DNA from: Bacteroidales bacterium UBA4070
GTDB taxonomy: Bacteria > Bacteroidota > Bacteroidia > Bacteroidales > VadinHA17
DNA length: 64,000 nt
Direction of reading: 5' to 3'
Assembly (NCBI GenBank): GCA_002383485.1
Contig: DFYY01000042.1
Coordinates: 62,001 to 126,000 of the forward strand
A program made the translations under genes and the position numbers. Below the pieces are notes generated by a model. The model saw only the letters and a list, made by a program, of their open reading frames with translations. It was not told the origin of the DNA and did not search any database. Positions 27,501 to 35,930 of the stretch are shown piece after piece; the first letter of the stretch is position 1; every line of letters starts with the position of its first letter.

Positions 27501-29666
27501 TTAATTCATTAACTCATTATAAGTAATTCTCCAAGACTGAGTATCATCTCCAATGGATTGAACAATTCGGCTGGATTTGCTGATGACATAGCATGTGACA
27601 CGCTTCTTGCCCCTCCTGATTGTATCAAAGCCTAATTCAGCCATTAGTTTCCCAATTACCAGAACATTAATACGCTTGCTGGCATGGGGGAATTTGCCCA
27701 GTAACGCATTTACCAAATCAAGGTTAGTTATCAGGAATGTATTACCTACCGTTTCCGGTTTCTCCACATATTCTTCCAATATCAAATCAACATCTGAATA
27801 CTGTACATAGTCAGAATATAATTGCTTTAACTCCTGCTTATTGTCTTGTTGGTATGAGTATGGGAAACCATTTATAAGAAGGTTATAGGCTTCCATAAAC
27901 AAATCTGTGTAATCAATAGCCGCAAGCTCTTTGAAATGAATCTTCTCGATTTCAAGAGGAATGATTCTGCGGTTCTGCTGTTCCCTTACAACAAACAAAT
28001 TGTTTCCGCTTCCGGCAAAACTGCATCTTCGTTTAATCGTTGATATTCTACGGTCATATTTCCTTCGCATGGTCAACTCTTTAGTACTGAGCACAGTTTT
28101 GAAGGTTTTATCAGCTTCGTAGGTTCTACCGTCCATTTCATCATCTACGATTAACATAGCCTGTGACATTAACACCTTGAAATCATCATCAAAACTCAGA
28201 GAATGTTCTTTCCGGTAACTGTGTAATTCTTTTGGAAGGGTATAATTTCTGAGCAGGGTAGTTTTACCGATGCCTTGTTCAATTGAGATTAGGGTAAGGA
28301 AGAACTCGTTTGGATATTCATATCCCAGTGCCTGAGCTATCATTCCGATATACCATTTCTTCAGGTACTTTAAGATTATGTCCTTGTTTATGGATTTATT
28401 CTTCAACACGATACAATCCAGCCATTTCTCAAATGTCCCTGCGGGTTTTCTGCCTTTATTTGTTTCAATGAATTCAATTATCGGATTGACTGCAGTGATA
28501 TAATTCGACTTAATAGTTTCTTCAAACCGTGTTCTTGGAATCTCCTTGTCGAAATGCTTCTTCAAGTCAATGTACAAAGTATTATAGTCCAGTTCCTCGA
28601 TGATTTTACCTTTAAGAGTAAGGTCTTGGATAAATGAGTCATAGCGGACTCCTCTTTCATTGAGATACTCAGCTATGTCGTCTGAACTAATCTTATCAGG
28701 CTTTGCCTTTACTTCATATCCATAATTCTTCAGCAATCTAAGTGTTGTTCGGTAATCATTCTTCCCTTCCAGAACCTGTAGTACCTGAAAGTGATTGTAA
28801 GGTTTCTCCGGCTGGAATTCAGTTGAGGTACTAAAGCAGAAAAATGTTTTACTGTCTTTAAAATAGTATCCCGAATGTGCTGCTGCAGACCCATCCCTGA
28901 GAAGGTAAACCTTGTGGTCATCTTCCTTTACAACAGACCAGCCATGCTTTTCAAATAATTCAACAATCAGGTATTTATTATTGAAATCATTTATAGCAGG
29001 TTCAGTGTAAACGAATGGTTCTCCGTTCTTTGAGGTATCACGCAGTGGGAAATACCGGGTTAGGCTTCTTGCGGTCTCAAGAAGAAAATTCCGCTCTTCA
29101 ACTGTAATTATTGGAATTTCGACATGAAGGTTTTCAAGGTCAAGGACTCCTCGCATAATCTTGTTTTTTACCTTACTCGTACAGAAGTAACCACCTTCCC
29201 CACGGGTTTCAATGATGACCGCTTTGTTAGAGTGAAGAGCCAGCTTGAGATTCCTATCTATAGTAGCATCTGGACATCTATAGATTAAATGGATACCACC
29301 ACTTGGTGTTGATTGAGTAATCAGTCTTCTTAAAAGGTCATTGGGTATTAGATTGGTATATTCCGTGATAATTATGTTCTGCGGGTCATTTTTTTTGTCT
29401 ATATCGATACATTCAAGATTGCCGCTAACTTTCCCGGCTATTATACCTACTGTACCTTGGTTGATGTAATGTGAGTGCCAGAGTGATATTGGGGCGATTT
29501 TGCTCTGGTACTCAGACCAAGACTTGATAATTGGTATCTTGTTTATTGCTACTGGTATGATTGACAGTCCAAACTCTTTTGGGTCAATCTTTTTGTTATT
29601 ATCTGCCGGGACAATTAAGTTCCCATCTGTTTTAACATCTACATCAAAGTCCCATTGTATTTCCAT
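27501..29666 (-). CDS. PrimPol-VapE primase-helicase
   Basis: The protein has 721 residues. The N-terminal part is a bifunctional primase-polymerase domain with ECIDID (Asp88, Asp90) and SGGIHLIYR (His126). A middle region (about 320-400) links to a VapE-type helicase domain: Walker A SIEQGIGKTTLL (461-472) and Walker B MLIVDDEMDG (504-513), followed by TMRRKYDRR and SFAGSGNN. Such proteins start and drive replication of satellites and integrated elements. Its start lies inside the 3' end of the ribbon-helix-helix gene. The adjoining palindromic region at 29972-30111 is a plausible origin. Confidence 0.88.
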   Translation of the reverse strand: MEIQWDFDVDVKTDGNLIVPADNNKKIDPKEFGLSIIPVAINKIPIIKSWSEYQSKIAPISLWHSHYINQGTVGIIAGKVSGNLECIDIDKKNDPQNIIITEYTNLIPNDLLRRLITQSTPSGGIHLIYRCPDATIDRNLKLALHSNKAVIIETRGEGGYFCTSKVKNKIMRGVLDLENLHVEIPIITVEERNFLLETARSLTRYFPLRDTSKNGEPFVYTEPAINDFNNKYLIVELFEKHGWSVVKEDDHKVYLLRDGSAAAHSGYYFKDSKTFFCFSTSTEFQPEKPYNHFQVLQVLEGKNDYRTTLRLLKNYGYEVKAKPDKISSDDIAEYLNERGVRYDSFIQDLTLKGKIIEELDYNTLYIDLKKHFDKEIPRTRFEETIKSNYITAVNPIIEFIETNKGRKPAGTFEKWLDCIVLKNKSINKDIILKYLKKWYIGMIAQALGYEYPNEFFLTLISIEQGIGKTTLLRNYTLPKELHSYRKEHSLSFDDDFKVLMSQAMLIVDDEMDGRTYEADKTFKTVLSTKELTMRRKYDRRISTIKRRCSFAGSGNNLFVVREQQNRRIIPLEIEKIHFKELAAIDYTDLFMEAYNLLINGFPYSYQQDNKQELKQLYSDYVQYSDVDLILEEYVEKPETVGNTFLITNLDLVNALLGKFPHASKRINVLVIGKLMAELGFDTIRRGKKRVTCYVISKSSRIVQSIGDDTQSWRITYNELMN

Positions 29667-29847
29667 TTTGAGTTAAACAATTAGAATCATCGTTATTTTT
29701 TTCAAGCAGGTTCTTCATCAGATATTGCTTAACCCATGTTGCAACACGCACATAATCCTTGTTTGCTTTCTCCTGAAGCAGTTCAAAGAACTCACGTTCA
29801 AGCGAGAGGTTCATCTTTACAATTTGTTGTTTTTTAATCTTTTTCAT
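29644..29847 (-). CDS. Small ribbon-helix-helix-like DNA-binding protein
   Basis: The 67-residue protein begins with a basic stretch (MKKIKKQQIVKMNLSLERE) forming a short strand, followed by two helices (FFELLQEKANKDY, VATWVKQYLMKNLLEK), the layout of a MetJ/Arc-type ribbon-helix-helix. The last 23 bases overlap the primase start. It could regulate the replication gene or act as an accessory replication or excision factor. The family is inferred from layout only. Confidence 0.6.
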   Translation of the reverse strand: MKKIKKQQIVKMNLSLEREFFELLQEKANKDYVRVATWVKQYLMKNLLEKNNDDSNCLTQNGNTMGL

Positions 29848-29971
29848 TTTTAATAAGATTTAAATACATGTTATTTTTTCGGGAGCATATTGCCCCCTTC
29901 TGAAACTAAATACTCCGAAAAAAAGTAAAAGCAATTTTTTACATCATATTCTTTATCTTTTTTTTTGGTGG

Positions 29972-30111
29972 GGGTAGACAGGTGACAGGATAAAATTGGG
30001 GTTTAAACAGGAATTGAAACAGTGACAGTGAAAATCAGTGCCAGTAGAAATGACTGTCACTGTTTGGATAATGTTCTCAGATGGCATTTTAACTCGTCTA
30101 CTTGTCTACCC
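29972..30111. other. Nested palindromes upstream of the primase module: candidate replication origin
   Basis: This lies in a 375-base gene-free stretch (29848-30222). Outer arms GGGTAGACAGGT (29972-29983) and ACTTGTCTACCC (30100-30111) match at 11 of 12 positions. Inside them AAACAGTGACAGT (30017-30029) and ACTGTCACTGTTT (30053-30065) pair perfectly over 13 bases around a 23-base spacer. Shorter GTGACAG-like units recur between the arms. Repeats beside a primase-helicase gene are typical of satellite origins. A regulatory site for the downstream RHH/primase operon is the alternative. Confidence 0.5.
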
Positions 30112-30222
30112 ATTATAATACCATCTGATTATAACCTTGATATTGTTTTTTGAAATATTGGTCTTGATTTTCTGTCAGTTAAGGATTTTCATATTGATGA
30201 TTCCCGGAATTCCTGCCAAAAA

Positions 30223-30978
30223 TTATATCACTCCAAATTGCTGTTCAATAATTTCGGGATATTGTTGCCAGATTTTACCGTCAAGTTCTTTTCCGTTTAA
30301 TTTTTTCTTTCGCTTTACCTTATCTTCACCCCAAGTACCCCATTGTTTAAAGAAAAATGCAATACCTTCTGCTTCACATTGGTGTTTAATATTTATAACC
30401 CATTCTTTATCCATAGGTCTTGCTTTATGACCACTTTCACCACCAACGATTACCCAATCTATGTTAGTAAGGTTCATTGCTCCTAAGTCTTCCAAAAGAG
30501 GTTCTACAGATAAGAATAACACCTTTGCCTTTAAATGCCTCAGTTTATCAATCCTTGGCAAACCTTGTTGCTTGTTCTCTACCGTTACACCAAGCCAAAC
30601 ATTTGAAGGCACTGGTCTTTTTGATAAGTAATCATACATCCTATCGGCTCTCTTTGTCAGAATTTGATAGGTGTGTTGAGGCGTATTTTCTATGACTTCA
30701 AAAATTCTATCCAGATATTCTTCTGGCATATTTTCGTGGAAAATATCGCTCATAGAGTTCACAAAATACACTGTCGGTTTTTTTCTTTTTAGAGGGACAT
30801 TTAATCTGCTTGGAACAGGGTTGAATTTAAAGCCATTTTCATAGCCAACTGCCCCAGTTCCATGTAAACGTTTAGCCATTGTTTCGGCATAACAATTTTT
30901 ACAACCAGAACTTATTTTAGTGCAACCTGCCGAAGGATTCCACGTTTGCTCTGTCCATTCAATTTTCGATTTTCTCAT
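30223..30978 (-). CDS. DUF5131 / phage Gp37-Gp68 family protein
   Basis: The protein has 251 residues, typical for this family. The N-terminus reads KIEWTEQTWNPSAGCTKISS, with cysteines 19, 26 and 29 forming Cx6Cx2C, which is thought to bind an iron-sulfur cluster as in radical-SAM-related proteins. Further family motifs are FVNSMSDIFHE, ILTKRADRM, VWLGVTVEN, FLSVEPLLEDLG, WVIVGGESG and FFKQWGTWGE. Homologs are widespread in phages and mobile elements, often beside a three-Cys-motif partner gene, which is absent here. The biochemical function is not known to me. It has its own recognisable promoter. Confidence 0.85.
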   Translation of the reverse strand: MRKSKIEWTEQTWNPSAGCTKISSGCKNCYAETMAKRLHGTGAVGYENGFKFNPVPSRLNVPLKRKKPTVYFVNSMSDIFHENMPEEYLDRIFEVIENTPQHTYQILTKRADRMYDYLSKRPVPSNVWLGVTVENKQQGLPRIDKLRHLKAKVLFLSVEPLLEDLGAMNLTNIDWVIVGGESGHKARPMDKEWVINIKHQCEAEGIAFFFKQWGTWGEDKVKRKKKLNGKELDGKIWQQYPEIIEQQFGVI

Positions 30979-31009
30979 TTTAAATATTTTTTATTGGTTA
31001 ATAATGAGA

Positions 31010-31040
31010 CAAATGTAGAGACAAGGCAAACCAGCATCAA
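31010..31040 (-). promoter_or_regulatory. Promoter of the DUF5131 gene
   Basis: On the minus strand TTG (31038-31040) precedes TACATTTG (31010-31017) by 20 bases, matching the Bacteroidota promoter. The start codon at 30978 is 32 bases downstream of the -7 box. Confidence 0.6.
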
Positions 31041-31142
31041 CCGACAATTAGCAATAGTCGGGTCAATGGTCGGACATGAAATCAGGTAAGAGCAAAGAAG
31101 TCTGGGTTGCTAAGTATAAAAAAAATTGAAATTAGATTTTCC

Positions 31143-31940
31143 CTAATCTGAAGAAGGGCGGGTCTTTAGCCTCAATTTTTCATCAACCATGTTTTTGATG
31201 TCAACATATGGGAAGATACTATCATCATCAATATCACTCTTAATCCTTGAAATGATAAATTTTTTTCCTTCTTCGTTGTCATAAAAAAGTTCCTGTGCGA
31301 TTTGATTGACAGATGGTAAGTTGGTTCGTTTAATAAACTCTTTCTTGACAAGATATTTTATAAAATAGGCAAGATGAGAATACGCCCCAGAGTACCATAT
31401 TATTGGTTCAGGAGTTTTCACTCTTTGTTTCCCCTCTGGTCTGAATAACATTTTAAACTGAACCGGAGAACAATTGACTAATTGAAGGTTGTTAAGTCCC
31501 TCGTATAACCGATTAAGATGAATTTCATACTTTTCATTGAATTCCTTTTTAACCGTGAAATAATAGACAGTATCCTTTGAGTTAAGTTCAGCATCAGTTG
31601 GGTTTGAGTTAAGGAATTCTTTTAATTTTTTTAAAACAGTCAGTTTAACATTAAACAATTCTTTCAACGAAGAATTATTCGAGTTCATTACTTCTTTATA
31701 TGCCGGGGTGAAATCAGTAAGTATTCGGTTATGACTTGCAAGCATAGTGCTGTATAAATCATCCTTTCTATCTGGGTTGACACCAAGATATTCTCGCTTA
31801 AATATCCGAAAATGTTTTTCAAGATATTCCTTTAATTCCTTCGGGGAAGACTTTCCATTTAGTTCGCAGTAATGCTGGGCATCAGCCTTATAATCATTCT
31901 CGGCAAATACCTCTACAAATTGGTCGATGAATGTGTTCAT
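31143..31940 (-). CDS. Unknown protein paired with the HTH-methyltransferase
   Basis: The 265-residue soluble protein is mostly helical. The C-terminal part (PIIWYSGAYSHLAYFIKYLV, then NQIAQELFYDNEEGKKF) resembles the region of Bacteroidota RteC-like and other mobile-element proteins that reads IKWTGT..L..LI, but this likeness is weak. No nuclease motif is obvious. It starts 12 bases after the methyltransferase stop, so the two are almost certainly co-expressed. It could be a partner or a restriction enzyme of a new type, or a regulator. None of these is shown by the sequence. Confidence 0.65.
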   Translation of the reverse strand: MNTFIDQFVEVFAENDYKADAQHYCELNGKSSPKELKEYLEKHFRIFKREYLGVNPDRKDDLYSTMLASHNRILTDFTPAYKEVMNSNNSSLKELFNVKLTVLKKLKEFLNSNPTDAELNSKDTVYYFTVKKEFNEKYEIHLNRLYEGLNNLQLVNCSPVQFKMLFRPEGKQRVKTPEPIIWYSGAYSHLAYFIKYLVKKEFIKRTNLPSVNQIAQELFYDNEEGKKFIISRIKSDIDDDSIFPYVDIKNMVDEKLRLKTRPSSD

Positions 31941-31952
31941 AATAAATGCCTT

Positions 31953-33122
31953 TTATGGTTGCAACCGCTTTGCGATAATTTCACAATATTCTTTGACAAT
32001 TTCACTACCGATATACTTCCGGTTTAACTGTTTTGCCATCTTTAGCACAGTTCCTGAACCCGCAAAACAGTCATAAACAATATCCCCTTCATTTGTCCAT
32101 GTCAATATATGGTCACAGGCAAGCTGCTCAGGAAAAATTGCAGGGTGCTGATGGGCAAATTTATCCTCTGTTGAGTAGCCATTTCCGGTTATGTATTTCC
32201 AAATGTTTGTCCGTGGTGAATATTCCGGAATTGGCTTGAATTTTTTCACCGGAACAAGTTGGTCGTTTTCGTCACGGTCAGTCTTTTGCCCAAAATTTGT
32301 CGTCCCTTTCCACCTGTTCTCTTTGTCGGCAATCAGGTTAACAGTTTTCGGCTTACCCTTGCTGAAGACGAACATGAATTCAAAGGATGCCGTATATCTT
32401 ATGCCATCAGGTTTCGAAGGATAAGTTGTGGTATTCTTTTCAAATATCATAGTATCATGAAGTCGAAGTCCACAATACTCCTTGAAAAACAATGCCTGTT
32501 TGAAAGAAGTACCCGTCTCGCTTCCCTTGTATATTCCATCTCCAACAATCCACACAATTACTCCACCATTCTTTATTATACGGGTAAGTTCAACGGCAAT
32601 TTTTTCGAAATCAAATTTGTTATTCCCGTTGTATGACCGTAAATGGTCATATGGGGGAGAGGTAAGAACCAAATCGACATAATTATCCGGCATTTTGCTC
32701 ATTGTAATTAGACAGTCCTCATTGAAAACTTTGTTGATTAAAATATCATCCGGATTTAAAATCTCCGATTTGCGAAAATTGCGACTCGGTAATACCTTTT
32801 TTTGTTCACCAAACCTTTTTTTGGGGAATTCATGAACCACATATTCATAACCTTTGAAATGTCCTTTCTTATCCCGAACTTCAACTTTATGGACAATCCT
32901 GTGTTTTACAAGCTCTTCAAATGCTTGATTTAATGCATAATATCCCTCTTTAAAATACTTTGGTAAGTCCTTTTTATTGATATTGTGATTGGATGGCAAA
33001 GACAAGAGAAATGCTAAGATGCCCTTGGCAGTTGCTGACAATCTATTGTCATTCAGTATTTTAGTTGGAACTGTTGAGTAATTGTAGTCTGTCCTTAGGT
33101 TCTGTATGCGACCTGATTCCAT
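31953..33122 (-). CDS. DNA methyltransferase fused to an N-terminal winged helix
   Basis: Residues 1-95 form a winged-helix domain of the kind found in plasmid replication initiators and phage regulators (STVPTKILNDNRLSATAKGI, then LNQAFEELVKHRIV and a wing GHFKGYEYVVHEFP). Residues about 130-389 are an N4/N6 amino-methyltransferase of the beta type. Motif IV is TSPPYDH (154-160) and motif I, FAGSG, comes near residue 352, after it. SPPY is common in N4-cytosine and some N6-adenine enzymes. It could methylate its own regulatory sites or protect the element's DNA. An XRE gene lies 87 bases upstream; the unknown 265-residue gene follows. Confidence 0.85.
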   Translation of the reverse strand: MESGRIQNLRTDYNYSTVPTKILNDNRLSATAKGILAFLLSLPSNHNINKKDLPKYFKEGYYALNQAFEELVKHRIVHKVEVRDKKGHFKGYEYVVHEFPKKRFGEQKKVLPSRNFRKSEILNPDDILINKVFNEDCLITMSKMPDNYVDLVLTSPPYDHLRSYNGNNKFDFEKIAVELTRIIKNGGVIVWIVGDGIYKGSETGTSFKQALFFKEYCGLRLHDTMIFEKNTTTYPSKPDGIRYTASFEFMFVFSKGKPKTVNLIADKENRWKGTTNFGQKTDRDENDQLVPVKKFKPIPEYSPRTNIWKYITGNGYSTEDKFAHQHPAIFPEQLACDHILTWTNEGDIVYDCFAGSGTVLKMAKQLNRKYIGSEIVKEYCEIIAKRLQP

Positions 33123-33209
33123 AAAGAAAGGTATTTACGAATAGGTCGAAATTTATCAAATTACTATCAGACAACCAGACGCAATTGTGTTGTTTTATTA
33201 ACCAATTAT

Positions 33210-33461
33210 CTACTCCATTGTCTGGAAGAATTCTGATAAGGACATTTCTGTAGCATCAATTAGGGAAAGTAAGGTCAGTAGCTTTATGTTTTTCAAACTA
33301 CCCTTTTCGAATCTTTGAAGGGAGTTTACGTGCACATCAGCAGTTTTACAGAATTCTGATTGCGTCAATCCGTCATTAATCCTGTAATTCTTGATGAAAA
33401 GCCGGATTTCTTCAATACGCTTTTCCTGATATTCTGGTATCGGTTGTTTGTGCATAACCAA
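33210..33461 (-). CDS. XRE-family regulator upstream of the methyltransferase
   Basis: The 83-residue protein has a helix-turn-helix DGLTQSEFCKTADVHVNSLQ followed by RFEKGSLKNIKL, and a C-terminal helix MSLSEFFQTM. It is read in the same direction as the methyltransferase gene, 87 bases upstream, and may act as its control (C) protein as in restriction-modification loci. The 233 bases upstream are A+T-rich with no other gene. Confidence 0.8.
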   Translation of the reverse strand: MVMHKQPIPEYQEKRIEEIRLFIKNYRINDGLTQSEFCKTADVHVNSLQRFEKGSLKNIKLLTLLSLIDATEMSLSEFFQTME

Positions 33462-33694
33462 GGTTTACCATAAATACACCGAGATGTGGATTTTACTCTA
33501 CGATAATGCAACAATGAGGTACTTCTGGGTACTGGAAATGCGATTTATACTTCTGTTTTTGTTGAAAATTGAGCCACCACAGAGTAAATTAGGTTTGAAA
33601 CATAATTGATTTTGAGGAACATAAATCAGGAAGGTAGTCCCGACAAGCATATTCTCGCCTCAATTTGCTCAGAATTTTTCCAAAGTCAGGTTAT

Positions 33695-33949
33695 TCAAAG
33701 GTCTTTGAATATTTCTTCCAGTGTTATATTATGATGACGTTTGTAATAAAGCAGAATCTGATACAGCGATGAAAATTGGAAATCCAACCTTCCTTCTTCA
33801 ATGGCATAATAGGTATTTCGTGCCACGCCTATTTCCTCAGCCAAGGGTTTATAACCTTTGTTTTGGTCTAATCTGAGCTTTTTTAATTTCTTACCCAGCT
33901 TAACCATAAATTCCTTTTGTTCAGTAGATATTTTATCCGGTTTTTTCAC
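33695..33949 (-). CDS. XRE-family regulator, divergent from the recombinase region
   Basis: The 84-residue protein has a helix-turn-helix (GYKPLAEEIGVARNTYYAIE) followed by EGRLDFQFSSLYQILLYYKR. It is transcribed away from the palindromic control region at 33979-34039, which also carries a plus-strand promoter. This layout is like the repressor side of a phage-type genetic switch. It is a paralog by fold, not close sequence, of the two other XRE proteins of the element. Confidence 0.8.
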   Translation of the reverse strand: MKKPDKISTEQKEFMVKLGKKLKKLRLDQNKGYKPLAEEIGVARNTYYAIEEGRLDFQFSSLYQILLYYKRHHNITLEEIFKDL

Positions 33950-33978
33950 GGTTCTTTTTTGTAAAAATAAAAAAAATG

Positions 33979-34039
33979 TTGCCCTTATGTAAGGGTTGTA
34001 AAATATATATTATATATATTTGCCCATACATATGGGCAA
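33979..34039. promoter_or_regulatory. Promoter flanked by two inverted repeats (switch-like control region)
   Basis: A first inverted repeat (33979-33998, TTGCCCTTA-TG-TAAGGGTTG, imperfect outer bases) contains the TTG that can serve as -33. The -7 box TATATTTG is at 34015-34022, 16 bases further. A second, perfect inverted repeat TTGCCCAT-ACAT-ATGGGCAA spans 34020-34039 and overlaps the -7 box and the presumed transcription start. Both share the core TTGCCC. A dimeric regulator, probably one of the adjacent XRE proteins, would bind both and close the promoter. Confidence 0.65.
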
Positions 34040-34223
34040 CGACATTAAAAATAAGACAAGATTCGTTCATGAGTTAATTTCCTTCTCGTTTGACGGAGAC
34101 TTCATGAATTACTTTTTTATCCTGATTCAACTCGACCAGAATGATGTCCCGGTAGGAATTTGGATTTTCCCAATGGTCAAAGCATGTGGGACTACAATCT
34201 TGTATCCCTATTCACAAAACTAA
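34032..34223 (+). CDS. Possible small protein behind the switch promoter
   Basis: The ATG at 34032 falls only about 10 bases after the -7 box, so a message from that promoter would be nearly leaderless. The frame gives 63 residues with an aromatic hydrophobic middle (FFILIQLDQNDVPVGIWIFP). No homology is recognised. The position right behind a regulated promoter is the main reason to keep it. It may equally be an untranslated leader before the recombinase gene. Confidence 0.3.
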   Translation: MGNDIKNKTRFVHELISFSFDGDFMNYFFILIQLDQNDVPVGIWIFPMVKACGTTILYPYSQN

Positions 34224-34397
34224 GAAACCATGTTATGCAACTGCTTATATTATATTCAGGAATATTCACTTATAACAAGAACTGAAACAGCCTCATTGTT
34301 GCTTTTTGCAAGAATATCAGCCAATTACATCAAAACCAGCATAAGGTGTGAAAAAACGACATTCACTATTGATTAAATAACCATAAAACTGAAACAT

Positions 34398-34985
34398 ATG
34401 AGTGCGAAATTTTCAAGTACAACAGCAGATTATCTGGAATGGAATGAAGCCATGAATTTGATTCGGAAATTATATGCTGATGAAAAATATACAATTTCAC
34501 TTTACATAGCATGTTCTGTATTTTTTGGTTTACGTGCCAGTGATACTCTCAAATTAAGATGGGAAGATTTGCTTGGTAAGGATGAATTTCAACTTATCGA
34601 GAAGAAAACCAAGAAGCAAAGGGACATTCGAATAAATTCGCAATTAAAAAAACACATTGCGGATTGCTACAACAAAATTAAGCCAGCCAGCTTGAATGAT
34701 TTCACCTTTATTAGCCAGAAGGGTACTGTTTATAGTCTGCAAAGGATGAATGTGATTCTGAAGGATTTGAAGAAACAGTACAATCTTAAAATCAAGAACT
34801 TCTCCACGCACAGCCTAAGAAAGGCATTCGGCAGAGAAATATTTACACGCTCTGGGTCAAACGCAGAACTGTCGCTGGTGAAACTGAGCCAATTGTTTAA
34901 CCATTCCAATCCTGCTGTGACACGAAGATATCTGGGTATTGCCAAAGAGGAATTGATGGAAACATATGATATGCTGAGTTTCTAA
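34398..34985 (+). CDS. Core-only tyrosine recombinase
   Basis: The 195-residue protein consists of the catalytic domain with only a short N-terminal stretch. All active-site residues are visible: Arg46 (FFGLRASD), Lys70, HSLR (His138, Arg141), His169 (LFNHSNPAVT) and Tyr178 (RRYLGI). It lacks the arm- and core-binding domains of the main integrase. It could invert or resolve a local site or help excision. It is read on the plus strand from the region of the double palindrome, 9 kb from the element's right end. Confidence 0.85.
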   Translation: MSAKFSSTTADYLEWNEAMNLIRKLYADEKYTISLYIACSVFFGLRASDTLKLRWEDLLGKDEFQLIEKKTKKQRDIRINSQLKKHIADCYNKIKPASLNDFTFISQKGTVYSLQRMNVILKDLKKQYNLKIKNFSTHSLRKAFGREIFTRSGSNAELSLVKLSQLFNHSNPAVTRRYLGIAKEELMETYDMLSF

Positions 34986-35150
34986 GCTACGTACCCAATA
35001 CTAACGGAAGAAGATTCTCGCAAATAAACTCTTGAGGGATTCTGTTTATCAGTCACTTTGTCTTTAAGATATAATAAATTCAGGCGTTCTACACCAAGAT
35101 GGGTATGCCGAAAGCCGGTTGATTTTACTTTTATCCCAAAATCCTCTTTT

Positions 35151-35762
35151 TTATGGGTACTTTAATAAGCCATATTTTTCTCTGTATTTATTCCATTCCT
35201 CAAGATGGTTTACAAATTTGTATACTAACTCACTATCAGATAAATCAAACCTTACATCTTTTCCAAAATATGTTAATTCCACTTGTTTTATGAATAATTC
35301 AGCCACCGAAATTAATTCGTCAATTTCTTTACTGGTAATTTGTATTGATTCAAATGGGGTACGTATGCGGTCTAAATGTGCATAATACTCATTACGAGTG
35401 TTCTTAATCTTTGTTACTATCGAATTTAATTTGTCCTCTTTTAGGGGAAGACAAAGCAAACTGAAATCATCAAGTGACAAATATTTGTTTAATTCTGATT
35501 CGGCATAGTCTTGGATGATTTTATTGCATAATCTCTCCAAACTGAATTTCTCTTTCTTATTGAATAAAATACACAAGTCCATAATAAGTGACACACATAT
35601 GGAATGGCTTATTCTATCAAAAAAGTACTGATAAGTAGTGTAAACAATTGGATTATTAAATTTTAAGTGATACAAAAATCGAAAATCTAAAGCATAATAT
35701 TTGGATGGGAGAAATATTTTCATGATTTCCGAAATTTCCGATTCGAGTTCGTTCCTATTCAT
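35151..35762 (-). CDS. AbiU2-like HEPN protein
   Basis: The 203-residue, mainly helical protein contains KNTRNEYYAHLDR with an RX5H motif (Arg123 to His129), the signature of HEPN RNases and of AbiU2-like proteins in which the motif follows a long four-helix bundle. No nucleotidyltransferase partner (MNT) or other antitoxin is adjacent. It could be a solitary RNase effector of abortive infection, or an inactive scaffold. The match rests on motif and helix pattern. Confidence 0.6.
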   Translation of the reverse strand: MNRNELESEISEIMKIFLPSKYYALDFRFLYHLKFNNPIVYTTYQYFFDRISHSICVSLIMDLCILFNKKEKFSLERLCNKIIQDYAESELNKYLSLDDFSLLCLPLKEDKLNSIVTKIKNTRNEYYAHLDRIRTPFESIQITSKEIDELISVAELFIKQVELTYFGKDVRFDLSDSELVYKFVNHLEEWNKYREKYGLLKYP

Positions 35763-35930
35763 GACTATATTAAAATTAGATTGGGTTTTATAAAGATAGC
35801 CAAATGCAGTATTGGGTTACCAGATTTCAGATTTGTTTTTGTACTTTCATTGCAGCTTCTGAAATAACTTATTTTAATGCTCCCTTCTGATGTTAACTGC
35901 GAATCATTATTACTTTATCAAGAAGAATAA

